Positions 42,959 through 53,116 of a stretch of DNA of 64,000 bases are shown piece by piece. This stretch comes from an uncultured Lentisphaeria bacterium. Its GTDB lineage: Bacteria; Verrucomicrobiota; Lentisphaeria; Victivallales; UBA1829. Below the pieces are notes generated by a model. The model was not told the DNA's origin. It was given only the letters and a program-made list of their open reading frames with translations, and searched no databases. Made by a program: the position numbers and the translations under genes. The stretch covers positions 19,563-83,562 of the forward strand of contig CASDPB010000076.1 of NCBI GenBank assembly GCA_949282305.1. The letters are read 5' to 3'. How positions within the stretch are numbered: position 1 is the stretch's first letter; each line of letters opens with the position of its first letter.

Positions 42959-44971
42959 ATTACACTTTAAGAGTCTGGATTCTGCATTTGCTGCATCTAA
43001 TTTACAAACCAGCCATGGATAAATTTGCAATTCTTGTGGCGGAGCCTCCGTTGTTGTTATTATATATTGAAAGTTTGGTTCGTTATTAGCAAGGAGTTCC
43101 AACTCCCGTGCAAAAGAGAAATAATAACGAAAAATTGCCGCCGCCAAATCTGAAACTCTTGGGCCATCATGCATAAGAAAACGCGGATGAGAACCTACCC
43201 CTCCTATAGCGGCAGTCATAACTGTTAAATCAAAACAGATATTCTTAGCGGCATTAAGTGCGGCACTTGACAGTGCGGCATTATTGTAAGAGCATTTCAG
43301 TTCAATATCTCCTCCTGAAAAAGAAATATCGCCAGAAACTTCAGCTCCAAGAATATAACGTATTATATTATCATATATATTTCTTACTTCCAATCTGGCC
43401 TGTTTTTCAGTTTCACGCAGCAAAGCTAATTTTTCTGTGCATTGTTTATGTTGATATTGAATATCTTCATATTCGCTTTTTGCTGCTTCTTTTTCATTGA
43501 GATCATATTCATAACGTTTGACAGCCTCAAGAATATTTCCTATTCTTGCAGCTCTGAGATTTTTTTCTTTATTGATTTTTTGCTTGAACTCTGCAAGATT
43601 TATTTCAGAGGTTTCCCAAGCAGATTTTAATCCATCTAGTCTTGTTTTCTCTTGTTTCAAAAAGTTAGCGAACTCGTTTGCAATATCTCTTTTGCGCTGC
43701 AATTCTAAACTAACAGCGGATGAAAGGTTATTTAGAGATGCTGTATCTATAGGACGAATATTCTGCAAGGCGATCTGACATCCCTCTTTAATTGCAACTG
43801 CTAATGGGGCACAACAATATTGTCTGGTTGGCTGCATTTGGGCAGCCATTTGTATTTCATCTAAATATTCTTCTGCAAAACTATCAGCCTTTTCTTTTTT
43901 CTCAAGTTCTTTTATTTCTCTTACATGCTGCCGATATGCCTGCAACGACTCGTTATACTGTGCCGCTTGGGAGTGGTACTGTCCGAATAATTCATCTCTT
44001 TTAGTTTGCAAGTCTGAAAGTTTTTCATTGTCCATATTGTCGAGGCACGCAGATACCAATAATTTTTCATAACGCGCATGTAATTCAGCTAAATACATTT
44101 CGTCTAATTCGGTTGCTGAATCTGCTTTTTCTCCGATTTTATGTATTCGCATAGAATCATAAGCAAGCATTGATTCTAAGGTATTGAGTCTATCCTTATT
44201 CTCCTGTAATTGTTTTGTCAATTCAGTTTGCAGAGAAATTAGTTCTATCTCTTGAGTAACTTTTGGTTCCAAAATAGAACGCATTATTAACATAGCTTGC
44301 TTTACCGAGAGTGCCGGAGAGCCGGAATCACTCAAGGTATTATCCCGCCATTCAGTGAGTTTGGTATACTGGCTGTCCTGATCTCTGGTAAGCCAAGGTA
44401 AAAGATGCTTAAATGTAAGTTTTTCCCGGTTAGCCAATGTTTCCAGCGGAGTAATCTTTGGAAGGAGTTCAGACAATCTCTGCTCAAATTGCGTAAAAGA
44501 ACCTTTGGTATTATTGTCTTTCAAAAAGTCATCAATAGAATCTATTTTTTTTGCAAAATCATCTCTTATTTTCATAAATGAACGTGCAACACACCATGAT
44601 TCCCCGTCCACAATAAAACGTCCTACAACATATCCATCTGGAAACTGTTGACTGATAGCGATTGCAACATTTTTTGATGCAATATGAGGTTCGCCAAATA
44701 AATACCGAATCATTCGGCAAAGGGTTGTCTTCCCCGTTGCATGTCCGGCAATCCGCTGGCCATCGTCAGGAGATGAATCTGTAGGTGCTTCTGCCCATAT
44801 TATATTCAACCCCTTTCTAAATTCTATGCGCCGAATCTCATCTTCCGAAGAAGAAGAAAACTTTCGCAAAAAGCGGATTTCACAAATCCAAAACAATGGT
44901 TCTGAGCGTTCTGCGACCGGTTTGGCAAATGAAAAATCAATTGGTGCAGAAAAGAGTTCATCAGGCGGCAT
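42953..44971 (-). CDS. SMC-like ATPase with DUF2326-type C-terminus
   Basis: About 672 residues, last gene of the seven-gene operon. The Walker A loop AGHATGKTTLCRMI is at about 75-88 after GLNIIWAEAPTDSSPDDGQR; two coiled-coil stretches (about 225-360 and 420-545) frame a hinge containing ASCLDN-like cysteines (YCCAPLAVAIKEGC). The C-terminus has HPRFLMHDGPRVSDL, the Walker-B-like block of DUF2326 proteins, whose glutamate is replaced by Gly in MHDGP. It starts at ATG 44971 behind AAAGGAG and overlaps the restriction-helicase end. It may load onto or loop DNA for its partners. ATP turnover may be altered. Confidence 0.72.
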   Translation of the reverse strand: MPPDELFSAPIDFSFAKPVAERSEPLFWICEIRFLRKFSSSSEDEIRRIEFRKGLNIIWAEAPTDSSPDDGQRIAGHATGKTTLCRMIRYLFGEPHIASKNVAIAISQQFPDGYVVGRFIVDGESWCVARSFMKIRDDFAKKIDSIDDFLKDNNTKGSFTQFEQRLSELLPKITPLETLANREKLTFKHLLPWLTRDQDSQYTKLTEWRDNTLSDSGSPALSVKQAMLIMRSILEPKVTQEIELISLQTELTKQLQENKDRLNTLESMLAYDSMRIHKIGEKADSATELDEMYLAELHARYEKLLVSACLDNMDNEKLSDLQTKRDELFGQYHSQAAQYNESLQAYRQHVREIKELEKKEKADSFAEEYLDEIQMAAQMQPTRQYCCAPLAVAIKEGCQIALQNIRPIDTASLNNLSSAVSLELQRKRDIANEFANFLKQEKTRLDGLKSAWETSEINLAEFKQKINKEKNLRAARIGNILEAVKRYEYDLNEKEAAKSEYEDIQYQHKQCTEKLALLRETEKQARLEVRNIYDNIIRYILGAEVSGDISFSGGDIELKCSYNNAALSSAALNAAKNICFDLTVMTAAIGGVGSHPRFLMHDGPRVSDLAAAIFRYYFSFARELELLANNEPNFQYIITTTEAPPQELQIYPWLVCKLDAANAESRLLKCNL

Positions 44972-47900
44972 ATGCAAATTCTCCTTTCTTCGCAGCGTTC
45001 AAGAAATCAGCAGGAATAACACTGTTAAACGTCTGAAAGCAAAAATGTTTCGGCTGAACAGCGTGCAAAAGTCTGATTGCTTCTATGGCATATTTTGAAT
45101 CCATTTTTACATCATCTGAACCGCAGAAATCATTAATAAGCGTTACCTTCAAATCTTTGCCGATAGAAATCATATGACGTTCAATCATTCCCCGCAAAAC
45201 AGGCACCATGGCTTCAGAATCTTTAATCCAATCCGGATAATTGCCAAGCCATGATTTTATGTCGGCTCTATCCGGCAATGCCTCTGCAACAGCTTCAGGT
45301 TTGTTCAGAATTGCCCATCCTGCAACAAGTTCTTCTAAAGACAATGTATTGCCGTCTCCAGTTTTCAACATTTCTGCAAGTAATGCCATATGATAAACAG
45401 GACGGCTTTGCATGGGCTTGCTGGACCGAACATGTACTGGCATTTCTTTCGCCAATTCTTCAAAAAGTTCGGCGATGTATGCATCTCCGTTATTATCTTC
45501 CTGGAACAGGATGTGCATACTTTTCAGTTCTTTCTGCGACACACCCCATTGCAAGTGGCTGAATGCCGTGGGGGAGAGAATAAAACTGTTCAGGATGACA
45601 TCTGGATCTTTCAATCTTGCCTGAATATCTTTGATAGTCTTGTAAAATTGAACTTTCGGACTGGCTTTCCCCTCGTTTTTCAAACCATGCGGTTCAACGA
45701 ACGATATGAATTGCTTGTTATCTTTTACGCACCAGAGAATAAAGTCCGGGTAGAAGTTGGCAGCTTCAAAAAATCCCATGCCTTTCCCTCTGCTTTGATT
45801 GCGCAAGAGGTAGATGTTATCCCAGTTTTCTTTCAGCGTTGTACCATGATTTTTCTGAAATTCTGCAAGATGTTTTACAAATCTGAATTCACTGGTATTG
45901 AGCATACAGGGCAAAATCTTTACCTTGTTGTTTTCCGACATAAAAATCGGATTGAACAAGTGACCGGAGAACTCAATCGCTCCGATATTGTTAAGTTCAC
46001 CCAACCCGCTTTTTTGCAAATCTGCAAGAATCTGTTTCAGCGATGTTTCGAGGGATTCATCGCTTTCATCAAAGATGATCTGATATTCCTGTTCTTCCGG
46101 GATATTGGCATTCGCCGCATCCAGTATACGGTATTCCAAACGCGGTTTCATGTAGGCATTGTTGGATTCATCATAGAATTTTTTCAGATACTTTTCCAAG
46201 AGTGTATTGGCTATATCCTGGATTTCCTGAATATCCTGATAATTCTGCGGAGTCAACTTTGACTTCGGAATAAGCAATTTATACCAATCGGTTTCATGGA
46301 ACAGGGCAACAATACCTTCCCATGAACAGTTGTAATTGTACTTGGCATTTCGGCGTTTCCAGTGTTCTGCCGCGAAATAAAGTTCATCGAAATCCAGAAA
46401 ATCGAGCAGATGGCGCAAGTTGCCGTCTGAATATTTTGCATTTGCCTGATAGACTTGAGCATTGTCTCCATCAGAAACCATGGCTTGGATTCTGGGATAC
46501 CAGTCAAGCACAATGGGATTTTTTACAATGATATCCGGAATGTCTCCGCTGATACAGGGGACAGGACCGTCTGTCTTGAAGTTGTATTCACGACCATTAT
46601 CTTTACGCTGTTTCGGACAGAGGACTTTCAACTTTTTGTTATCCAGTTGGCAGACGGACATCGGCACTGTAATCACATTGCGTTGCTCATTACCGGGCAG
46701 TTCTTCTGCTTTCAGATAGTTTTTGAAGCTCACCATGGCATCGGCAGATACACCAAAAACACACAGCAATTCCAACTCAGTCAATCCATCCGGTCGTGAT
46801 GATACATTTGAAATATGGTTGCTGCGTTTCAGTGACCACTGGTAGCCTTTCAAACGGACACCGCGCCCGAAGAGCTGTATAATCTGCGTCCCTTCGGTTT
46901 TGCCGACATTCAGCAATCCCAGAACGCTGACACGCCAGCAATCCCAGCCTTCGGCAAATTTTTTGGCTCCGATCAACAGATTGATCGTGGAATCAGAGTT
47001 TTTAATAGAGTCAAACATCGGCAATGCGGTATTGCCTTCCGCACGGACTTCCAGAAGTTCTGTAAGTTCACCGTTTTTTGCCAAACTGGTACAAAGTTCA
47101 CTGGCTCCGCTTACGTTGATTTCTCCAAAATAAACAGTGGAATTGGATACTTTCAGCAGTATCTCTCCGGTATCGCCTTTCACACGTTCCAAAACAAGAT
47201 GACCGCCACGCCCGGATGTCTGAAACAAATCTCTCAGGATTTTATCATAGATGATCGCTCCGGTCATGTCATTGTTCTTATTTTTGAACTGCTTCAGATG
47301 ATAAAATGCCTCGTGAAACAAATCGTAGCCTTTGTCATCCATCAAGCCGGTTTCTGCGCCATTTTTAGTCAGCAAATCCACAATACGCTGTTGGAAGATA
47401 TCCGGATGTTTCAGAAATTCGGCAAGGAATTTCAATATCCGGGCGATGTCAGACAATGCCACAGAGTCTTCTTTGGATTTCCCGGCAACGGAGTGACCGA
47501 CCCAAACCCAAAGCGGCTTTTCGATGTTAAATGGTTTAATCTCCTGTTTTTTATCACAATATATGAACAACTGCTGGAAATATTTCAGCATACTGGCAGT
47601 CAGATACATATCTAATTGCGAATTATTCTGGATCGCACTGTCTTTGCTTTCCGGCAAATTAAAAATTTGATAGTCTTTGCCGTATCCGTCCTCATAAAAC
47701 CAGCGGTAAGAGTAATCAAACAGGATGGCACGGGCGTATTCGTCTTCCAGCAGAGTACCCTCTACTGCCTGTTTGAATGTAGCGGAGTATTCAAAAGCAA
47801 ACCCCTTGACACACATCATGGAACGATAAGAATACCATGCACCGGCTTCCTTCCCGGAAAGTCCAGCATGACCTTCATCAATAAAGAGTAAGTTACGATC

Positions 47901-48743
47901 ACCCAAAGCGGCGGCGGAAACGCTTTTATCGCCGTCTTTTTCCGCCAGTTTCTGAACTTCCAGTGTATAAATCGCACTGCCATCGCCTGCACCTTTGCTG
48001 TAAGGCACGCAGTAGTGACCGGATTTATTAAATTCATCGGCATCCTGCGCACTTAATCTTTCATTAGGGGTAAGCAGGATGGTCAAACCATTATCCCGGT
48101 TGATGGTATTGTATTTCTTTTCGTAATAACGATACTGCCAGTAATTGGCTGTCATCAGAAGCGTTTTTCCTGAACCGGTGGCATTCTGCAAACAGAGTTT
48201 ATTCAAGTCAGAGTCTTTGTAAGGAGTAACACGCAATCCTTTTTCTTCATAAACCTGATTGAATTTATCGACAAAATTATTGAGATCAGCCAGCAGCTTT
48301 GCCCGGTTGCCGAAATAACGGTCAAGGTAGATTTCCACAAAAAGAAGTGTCATCCACTGATAATACTTCCAGCGGATGGCATCGGAACGGGAAGAGTTAA
48401 TCTTTTCGGTATGCTGAACGATATTCTTTTCATACTGCAACAGCATTTCCTGAGATATCCGGCACTCCGGCCAACCGAAAAAATCACCTTCCGCCAGTTC
48501 GTGATAGTAGTGATGCAGCCCGTCATCCGCAAGTCCATCCAGAGAACAGTTCTCCAGCCGTTCGGAAAGTTTGCGGAATGGGCGAAGCAGCTTTTTATGA
48601 CCGCTTTTGCCCTGCACATACTGTTCAGAAAGCACATCAATGCCGAAAAGCTGAATCATGAAGAGATTCAGCACCAGCTTATCGTAAAAACCTCTCTTGT
48701 CAGACGTGCTGGCGGAGGCCGTTTTCTTTTTGCCTTTCGCCAT
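44961..48743 (-). CDS. Type III restriction-like helicase/nuclease (Res)
   Basis: About 1260 residues. Superfamily 2 helicase motifs: NATGSGKTLLM (Walker A, about 186-196), FIDEGHAGL (DEGH box, about 287-295), SVLGLLNVGKTEGTQIIQLF and GRGVRLKG (motif VI). Near residue 1000 a PD-(D/E)xK-like strand reads FYPDFILW ... FVEPHGLKNEGK: the expected ExK is E-P-H, so the nuclease centre is non-canonical. Start ATG 48743 follows GGGGAG and lies 3 bases past the methyltransferase stop. Partner of that methyltransferase in a type III-like pair, but longer than classical Res. Confidence 0.85.
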   Translation of the reverse strand: MAKGKKKTASASTSDKRGFYDKLVLNLFMIQLFGIDVLSEQYVQGKSGHKKLLRPFRKLSERLENCSLDGLADDGLHHYYHELAEGDFFGWPECRISQEMLLQYEKNIVQHTEKINSSRSDAIRWKYYQWMTLLFVEIYLDRYFGNRAKLLADLNNFVDKFNQVYEEKGLRVTPYKDSDLNKLCLQNATGSGKTLLMTANYWQYRYYEKKYNTINRDNGLTILLTPNERLSAQDADEFNKSGHYCVPYSKGAGDGSAIYTLEVQKLAEKDGDKSVSAAALGDRNLLFIDEGHAGLSGKEAGAWYSYRSMMCVKGFAFEYSATFKQAVEGTLLEDEYARAILFDYSYRWFYEDGYGKDYQIFNLPESKDSAIQNNSQLDMYLTASMLKYFQQLFIYCDKKQEIKPFNIEKPLWVWVGHSVAGKSKEDSVALSDIARILKFLAEFLKHPDIFQQRIVDLLTKNGAETGLMDDKGYDLFHEAFYHLKQFKNKNNDMTGAIIYDKILRDLFQTSGRGGHLVLERVKGDTGEILLKVSNSTVYFGEINVSGASELCTSLAKNGELTELLEVRAEGNTALPMFDSIKNSDSTINLLIGAKKFAEGWDCWRVSVLGLLNVGKTEGTQIIQLFGRGVRLKGYQWSLKRSNHISNVSSRPDGLTELELLCVFGVSADAMVSFKNYLKAEELPGNEQRNVITVPMSVCQLDNKKLKVLCPKQRKDNGREYNFKTDGPVPCISGDIPDIIVKNPIVLDWYPRIQAMVSDGDNAQVYQANAKYSDGNLRHLLDFLDFDELYFAAEHWKRRNAKYNYNCSWEGIVALFHETDWYKLLIPKSKLTPQNYQDIQEIQDIANTLLEKYLKKFYDESNNAYMKPRLEYRILDAANANIPEEQEYQIIFDESDESLETSLKQILADLQKSGLGELNNIGAIEFSGHLFNPIFMSENNKVKILPCMLNTSEFRFVKHLAEFQKNHGTTLKENWDNIYLLRNQSRGKGMGFFEAANFYPDFILWCVKDNKQFISFVEPHGLKNEGKASPKVQFYKTIKDIQARLKDPDVILNSFILSPTAFSHLQWGVSQKELKSMHILFQEDNNGDAYIAELFEELAKEMPVHVRSSKPMQSRPVYHMALLAEMLKTGDGNTLSLEELVAGWAILNKPEAVAEALPDRADIKSWLGNYPDWIKDSEAMVPVLRGMIERHMISIGKDLKVTLINDFCGSDDVKMDSKYAIEAIRLLHAVQPKHFCFQTFNSVIPADFLNAAKKGEFAYAA

Positions 48744-48745
48744 TT

Positions 48746-51700
48746 TCAGCACTCCCCGGCAGTCCACATCTTTTTCAGAAACTCTTCTTCGATCAGGCGT
48801 ACCTGAAATGTATCGGTTTCTTTCCGGTCTGCTCCGAGATTGTTGGAGCCATTGACATAAATAATATCGTATTCCGGAGTTTTTTCGTCCAGATTGAGCG
48901 TGCCGCTCATATACCAGTCCAGCATCAAATTATCCTGTTCCAGATTGCCGGTCAGGGTACGCCAGATGATAAGCACATTCTTTTTGCGGCCGTCATTGGG
49001 TGTTTGCGGATTAGCCGGAATCCAGCCTTCGAGTTTCTGAAAACGCCATTTCCCCTTGTTGTCCAGTTCCGGTTTCGTTTCCAACTCCAACCGCGTCTGT
49101 TCTCCGCCATTGGGCAACTCCGGATCAACCGAGCGTTTGAAGGTCGCTGAATAATTCTGGATTCGGTAATACTGCTGAATCCGCAGGCCGATAAGATAGT
49201 TGAAAGTTTCCACCAAGTCCACGGGGGAAACCACGCTTGCTTCGGAATTGGGCTGTTTGACTTTGAGCTGATAGCCCCACGGATTGGCAAAATCACGGAT
49301 ATTCAGCAAACTATCCTGCGCTTCCGCATCCAGCATATAGTGCAGCATGTAATCTTCTTTCAAACTGCCGGACATCTTTGACAAATTACCGTCTTTTTCC
49401 GGCATGACAAGATTATTCAGCGTATCTTCATAGCTCTCCAGCCGCAAGTATTTGAAACAATGGGAAATGCCATCTTCAATAATTGCTTGCCCGGTATAAA
49501 CTCCAGAGGTTGTTTCTGGTTTACCGTCTTTCCAGTATGGAGTATAAACAATTTTCTCAATTCTCGGCTTTAAAACGGAGTTAAGATGTTCACCCATTTC
49601 GACAAGAATATATTTTCGTGTCCCTTTGTCCTCTCGATTTAGATTTATCACTGTGTGCGCAGTTGTTCCAGAGCCAGCGAAAAAATCCAAAAAAATTCCT
49701 GTTAAGGTATTCATTGAAAATAGGAGTCTTGTCAGAAGAGAAGTCGGTTTAGGATAATCGAATTTATTCTCTAATCCCAAATTTTCTAGTTCGATGCTAC
49801 CATCGCTTTTAAGGCTTATAACAGATCGTAACAAAAAATCTTGAACTTCGCGTAAATATGTTATCGAACTTGGTTGCGTTTTCGTATCATTTGCATACCA
49901 GATACGTCCTTTCATTAGGCTTCCATCTGGTAAAATGAATTCTGAACCATTCTTTTCTGCTTCTTCAAACGTTTCTTTTTTCCACCGCCACCCTCTTTGG
50001 GGAATTGGAACGGCAACTTTTGTCACTGGGTTAACGATTTCATATCTAGGACCAAATGTCTTCGCATTTGGCCATGACATATTTATTTTCCCCCAAGGTT
50101 CATAATTTGCATCAAGTTCACAATAAAGAGTAATTCCGCGATCAAAACCTTGTTCTTTATAAAATTTCTTGAGTAAAAGTTGAGCTTCTTTTAGGGGAAC
50201 TTTTTTCTTGCGCAGCTTTTCCAGTAATGCAAATATAGAATCTAAAGCACCCTTTTTCATGACATACTGAAAACCTTCAGCTCTGCTATTTTCATAATTT
50301 TTTGAAAATAGCATAATGTATTCATGGATATTTCCTATTCCTTTATCATTTTTAGGAATTCGCTTATTCCAGGAAATATTCTCGACAAAATTTTTTTCTC
50401 CGAAAGAGGAAAGCATTACTTGACCGAGATTTAATAATTCATTTTCATCACAGCTAATGAAATAACTTCCCGTATTTTCTAATAGCGGCATATTCAACAA
50501 AGATATTTGTTGCATCATAGAAATCCAAGTTGAATGGGCAAAAGAATCTTTGTATAGAAACTTCCCTTCAATCCGGTCTCGTTCGGTGTTGTAAGGAGGA
50601 TCAATATAGGTGCATTTCACTTGTTCCTTGTATCGTTCCTGCAATAGATTAAGAGCCTGAAAGTTTTCGGAATGGATCAATACTCCATCGCACTGTTCAT
50701 CAAATTCGGGAATGTATGATAGAAGTTTATTTTTAAAATTGCGGTCAAAAAAATGTGTATCAACCAGCATGGAAGAATGCTGTTTTAAAATTTCTTCCAT
50801 CGTGAATGGAAATTGGAATACCCCCAATTCGTCACTTCTCGCAGAACATTCCCCTGCCGGTTTCATTGTTCCATGAGTCAAATCGACTTCAAACGTGTCT
50901 GTATCTCCGGTAAACTTAAAAATAATATACCAAGAGTCATTTTCAAGCAATTCCAGAAAACCAAGTTTTTCCCATTCTTTCCATTGTTTTTCGTTGCGTA
51001 CAATTTCCGGATAGAACTCTTCCGGAATCCGGTCAAGGGTGATACAGTAATCACACTGGGTGATAAACTTCTTTTTGAGCCAGAGTTTTTTCTGGAAGTC
51101 TTCCAGCTGTCCGAGGAAATCAATGAGTTTACCGGCAATCTTGCGGAACACCTTGAGAAGAATCAGATAATTTTCCACACTGGATACATTGGATTGCTCG
51201 ATATCATCCAGATTCATGATCTCGTTTTTGATATAGAAGTCCATTTCCCGCCGCAGGAATCCGCGCAGATTTTTGTGGATAAAGTAATCCGAAGTATTCC
51301 GGGCAGTGTATTGATAGAGATATTTACTCAGCAAAATCCGATTTTTTACCGCATCCGTCGGACAGGGATACTGCATAACTGTCATGTAGGAATCCAGACT
51401 GCACGGGCTTTTCTCATTCAGCAACTTCTGATTTAGATCATGACATGCGGCAATGATTTTTGCCGTTATTGCCAGCAGGGGGAAATCCCCTTTGTTTTTT
51501 GCACTGTATGCCTCTTTGACCAGAGCCTCATCTTCGGGAGTGATTTTATCGCTGTCTTCCGCCTGCCGGAATTCAAAATGGATTTCCAGTTCTCCGTTGC
51601 TGTCCAACTGAACCGGATTTTCAGCAGCAAGAAAAAATTCCCGTTTCTTGTTGGGATCTGCCTTGATATTGCCGTGTTCCCCCTCATCGGCATCCACCAC

Positions 51701-52363
51701 CTTGAAATGAACCATCAACGGGGTATCCGGAATCCCGGCAAGGATTTTTTCCTCCCTGCCCATCTTATCAAATACCGTTGCTTTAGTAATATCAAAAGAG
51801 AAATTGTTGAAGTTTTCAGCGGTTTTGATATAATACTGGTCGGCATTTGCCCAATAGAGCATGACTTCTTCGCCACCATAAGGAATGGCATAAGGGCGTG
51901 CCATGCCCTCGGTTTCCCGCGTATGGTAACGCATGGAGACAAAATCCCCATTGTCATAATAACGGCTGAAGAAACGGTACAAATGATAATAAACGCTATC
52001 CTCACCAGTTAACGCAGAACCGGCTTCAGCCAATTTCTGCTGTGCCGCCAGGAACTCTTTTCCTGCTTTACTATTGGCATACATTTCTTTCAGTTTGCCA
52101 TTTTCATCAAATGCATCTTCACCGATATTATCAATGACCTTTGCTCTGGCAGCTTCAAAATCATTCTGAGACCCTTCGACCTTGGCAGAATCGAAAGCGG
52201 ACTTGATCGTGTCCAGCAATTCATTTTCAATAAACGCCGTGACCTCTTTCGCTCTGGAGTGCATAATCCGGTAAAAACCGAAATCCAAATCCGGCTGGTT
52301 CAGTTGAAAAAGCTCTTTCAGCTTATTGAGCAGCTGTTCTCTGAGTTGTTCGGTATTGGTCAT
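48746..52363 (-). CDS. Type III-like adenine methyltransferase (Mod) with long N-terminal extension
   Basis: 1205 residues, about twice a classical Mod. The catalytic TYIDPPYNTERD is at about 586-597 and the SAM-binding FLDFFAGSGTTAHTVI at about 891-906, that is DPPY before FxGxG, the beta-class order of type III Mod. The interval between them (about 640-880) is the expected target-recognition region. The first 530 residues are a helical extension with no recognised domain. By eye the DNA coding for 650-880 (about 49.7-50.4 kb) is more AT-rich than the rest, suggesting replacement of the recognition domain. ATG 52363 is 13 bases after the TOPRIM-like gene. Confidence 0.88.
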   Translation of the reverse strand: MTNTEQLREQLLNKLKELFQLNQPDLDFGFYRIMHSRAKEVTAFIENELLDTIKSAFDSAKVEGSQNDFEAARAKVIDNIGEDAFDENGKLKEMYANSKAGKEFLAAQQKLAEAGSALTGEDSVYYHLYRFFSRYYDNGDFVSMRYHTRETEGMARPYAIPYGGEEVMLYWANADQYYIKTAENFNNFSFDITKATVFDKMGREEKILAGIPDTPLMVHFKVVDADEGEHGNIKADPNKKREFFLAAENPVQLDSNGELEIHFEFRQAEDSDKITPEDEALVKEAYSAKNKGDFPLLAITAKIIAACHDLNQKLLNEKSPCSLDSYMTVMQYPCPTDAVKNRILLSKYLYQYTARNTSDYFIHKNLRGFLRREMDFYIKNEIMNLDDIEQSNVSSVENYLILLKVFRKIAGKLIDFLGQLEDFQKKLWLKKKFITQCDYCITLDRIPEEFYPEIVRNEKQWKEWEKLGFLELLENDSWYIIFKFTGDTDTFEVDLTHGTMKPAGECSARSDELGVFQFPFTMEEILKQHSSMLVDTHFFDRNFKNKLLSYIPEFDEQCDGVLIHSENFQALNLLQERYKEQVKCTYIDPPYNTERDRIEGKFLYKDSFAHSTWISMMQQISLLNMPLLENTGSYFISCDENELLNLGQVMLSSFGEKNFVENISWNKRIPKNDKGIGNIHEYIMLFSKNYENSRAEGFQYVMKKGALDSIFALLEKLRKKKVPLKEAQLLLKKFYKEQGFDRGITLYCELDANYEPWGKINMSWPNAKTFGPRYEIVNPVTKVAVPIPQRGWRWKKETFEEAEKNGSEFILPDGSLMKGRIWYANDTKTQPSSITYLREVQDFLLRSVISLKSDGSIELENLGLENKFDYPKPTSLLTRLLFSMNTLTGIFLDFFAGSGTTAHTVINLNREDKGTRKYILVEMGEHLNSVLKPRIEKIVYTPYWKDGKPETTSGVYTGQAIIEDGISHCFKYLRLESYEDTLNNLVMPEKDGNLSKMSGSLKEDYMLHYMLDAEAQDSLLNIRDFANPWGYQLKVKQPNSEASVVSPVDLVETFNYLIGLRIQQYYRIQNYSATFKRSVDPELPNGGEQTRLELETKPELDNKGKWRFQKLEGWIPANPQTPNDGRKKNVLIIWRTLTGNLEQDNLMLDWYMSGTLNLDEKTPEYDIIYVNGSNNLGADRKETDTFQVRLIEEEFLKKMWTAGEC

Positions 52364-52375
52364 AACTGAAGTTCC

Positions 52376-53116
52376 TTATTCGTAAGCAGACAACAACGTC
52401 TTATTTTCCGGAATCGTTGTCGGTTGGTGAGTCAAACGCTGAACGACATGCTGAAAACGTTTTTTGAAAAAAATAAAACTGGGACAGTCAATTCTGCACC
52501 AATCTATTTCAGCCGCATTGACACGGTTGTAAATATCCTTTTCTTGACACTTTAAAAATTGAGCAAGAACTTTTTTCCCGGAATTTGGGGATGCATCATT
52601 ACCCGGCAGTTTTTCAAATCTTTCACTGCTCTGATATGGAGTATCCTGATAGTGGGCCAGCAACCAGCTTTCACTGCGCGGCTTGGGAATCATAGCAACA
52701 CCATCGCGGTATTTATTGTTCAGATAAAAACCTGCTTCAATTGTTCTGACCAGTTCTTCATAATATTCTTGGGGATCAGATGCCTGAGAATTAGTATAAT
52801 CACAGTCATGAAAAAATACCGCACCGCTATCACCCTTTTCCTTAGCCATCTTTCCCAATGCCTGAGCTTGACGCTGTATAGCATTCATACCATCATATTT
52901 CTTTTTGGCTCCTCTGGATAACATTGACTTGGGGGTATTCGGTATATCCCGGCACAAAGTTGACAAATCTGTCCGGCTGACGATATGATAACTATTGCGG
53001 AAGTCCTCATCCGTCACTTCCGCAGCCAATGCGGTCAACGCAGAAATCAATATTCCTGGTTTTTCATTCGAGTAGCCAATATCTGTGTTCCCTTCTCCTG
53101 TAAGCAAAAAATACAT
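52376..53116 (-). CDS. TOPRIM/DUF4276-like protein, partner of AAA ATPase
   Basis: A 246-residue protein. LLTGEGNTDIG (6-16), FFHDCDYTN (101-109) and IPKPRSESWLLAH (143-155) give the Glu, DxD and Glu pattern of TOPRIM-type and DUF4276 nucleases. The ATG overlaps the stop of the AAA ATPase gene (TAATG), so the two are translated together. A separate ATPase and TOPRIM protein resembles split OLD-type systems such as PARIS (AriA/AriB) and AbiL-type pairs. Family membership is a motif-based judgement; no experimental role is known here. Confidence 0.72.
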   Translation of the reverse strand: MYFLLTGEGNTDIGYSNEKPGILISALTALAAEVTDEDFRNSYHIVSRTDLSTLCRDIPNTPKSMLSRGAKKKYDGMNAIQRQAQALGKMAKEKGDSGAVFFHDCDYTNSQASDPQEYYEELVRTIEAGFYLNNKYRDGVAMIPKPRSESWLLAHYQDTPYQSSERFEKLPGNDASPNSGKKVLAQFLKCQEKDIYNRVNAAEIDWCRIDCPSFIFFKKRFQHVVQRLTHQPTTIPENKTLLSAYE

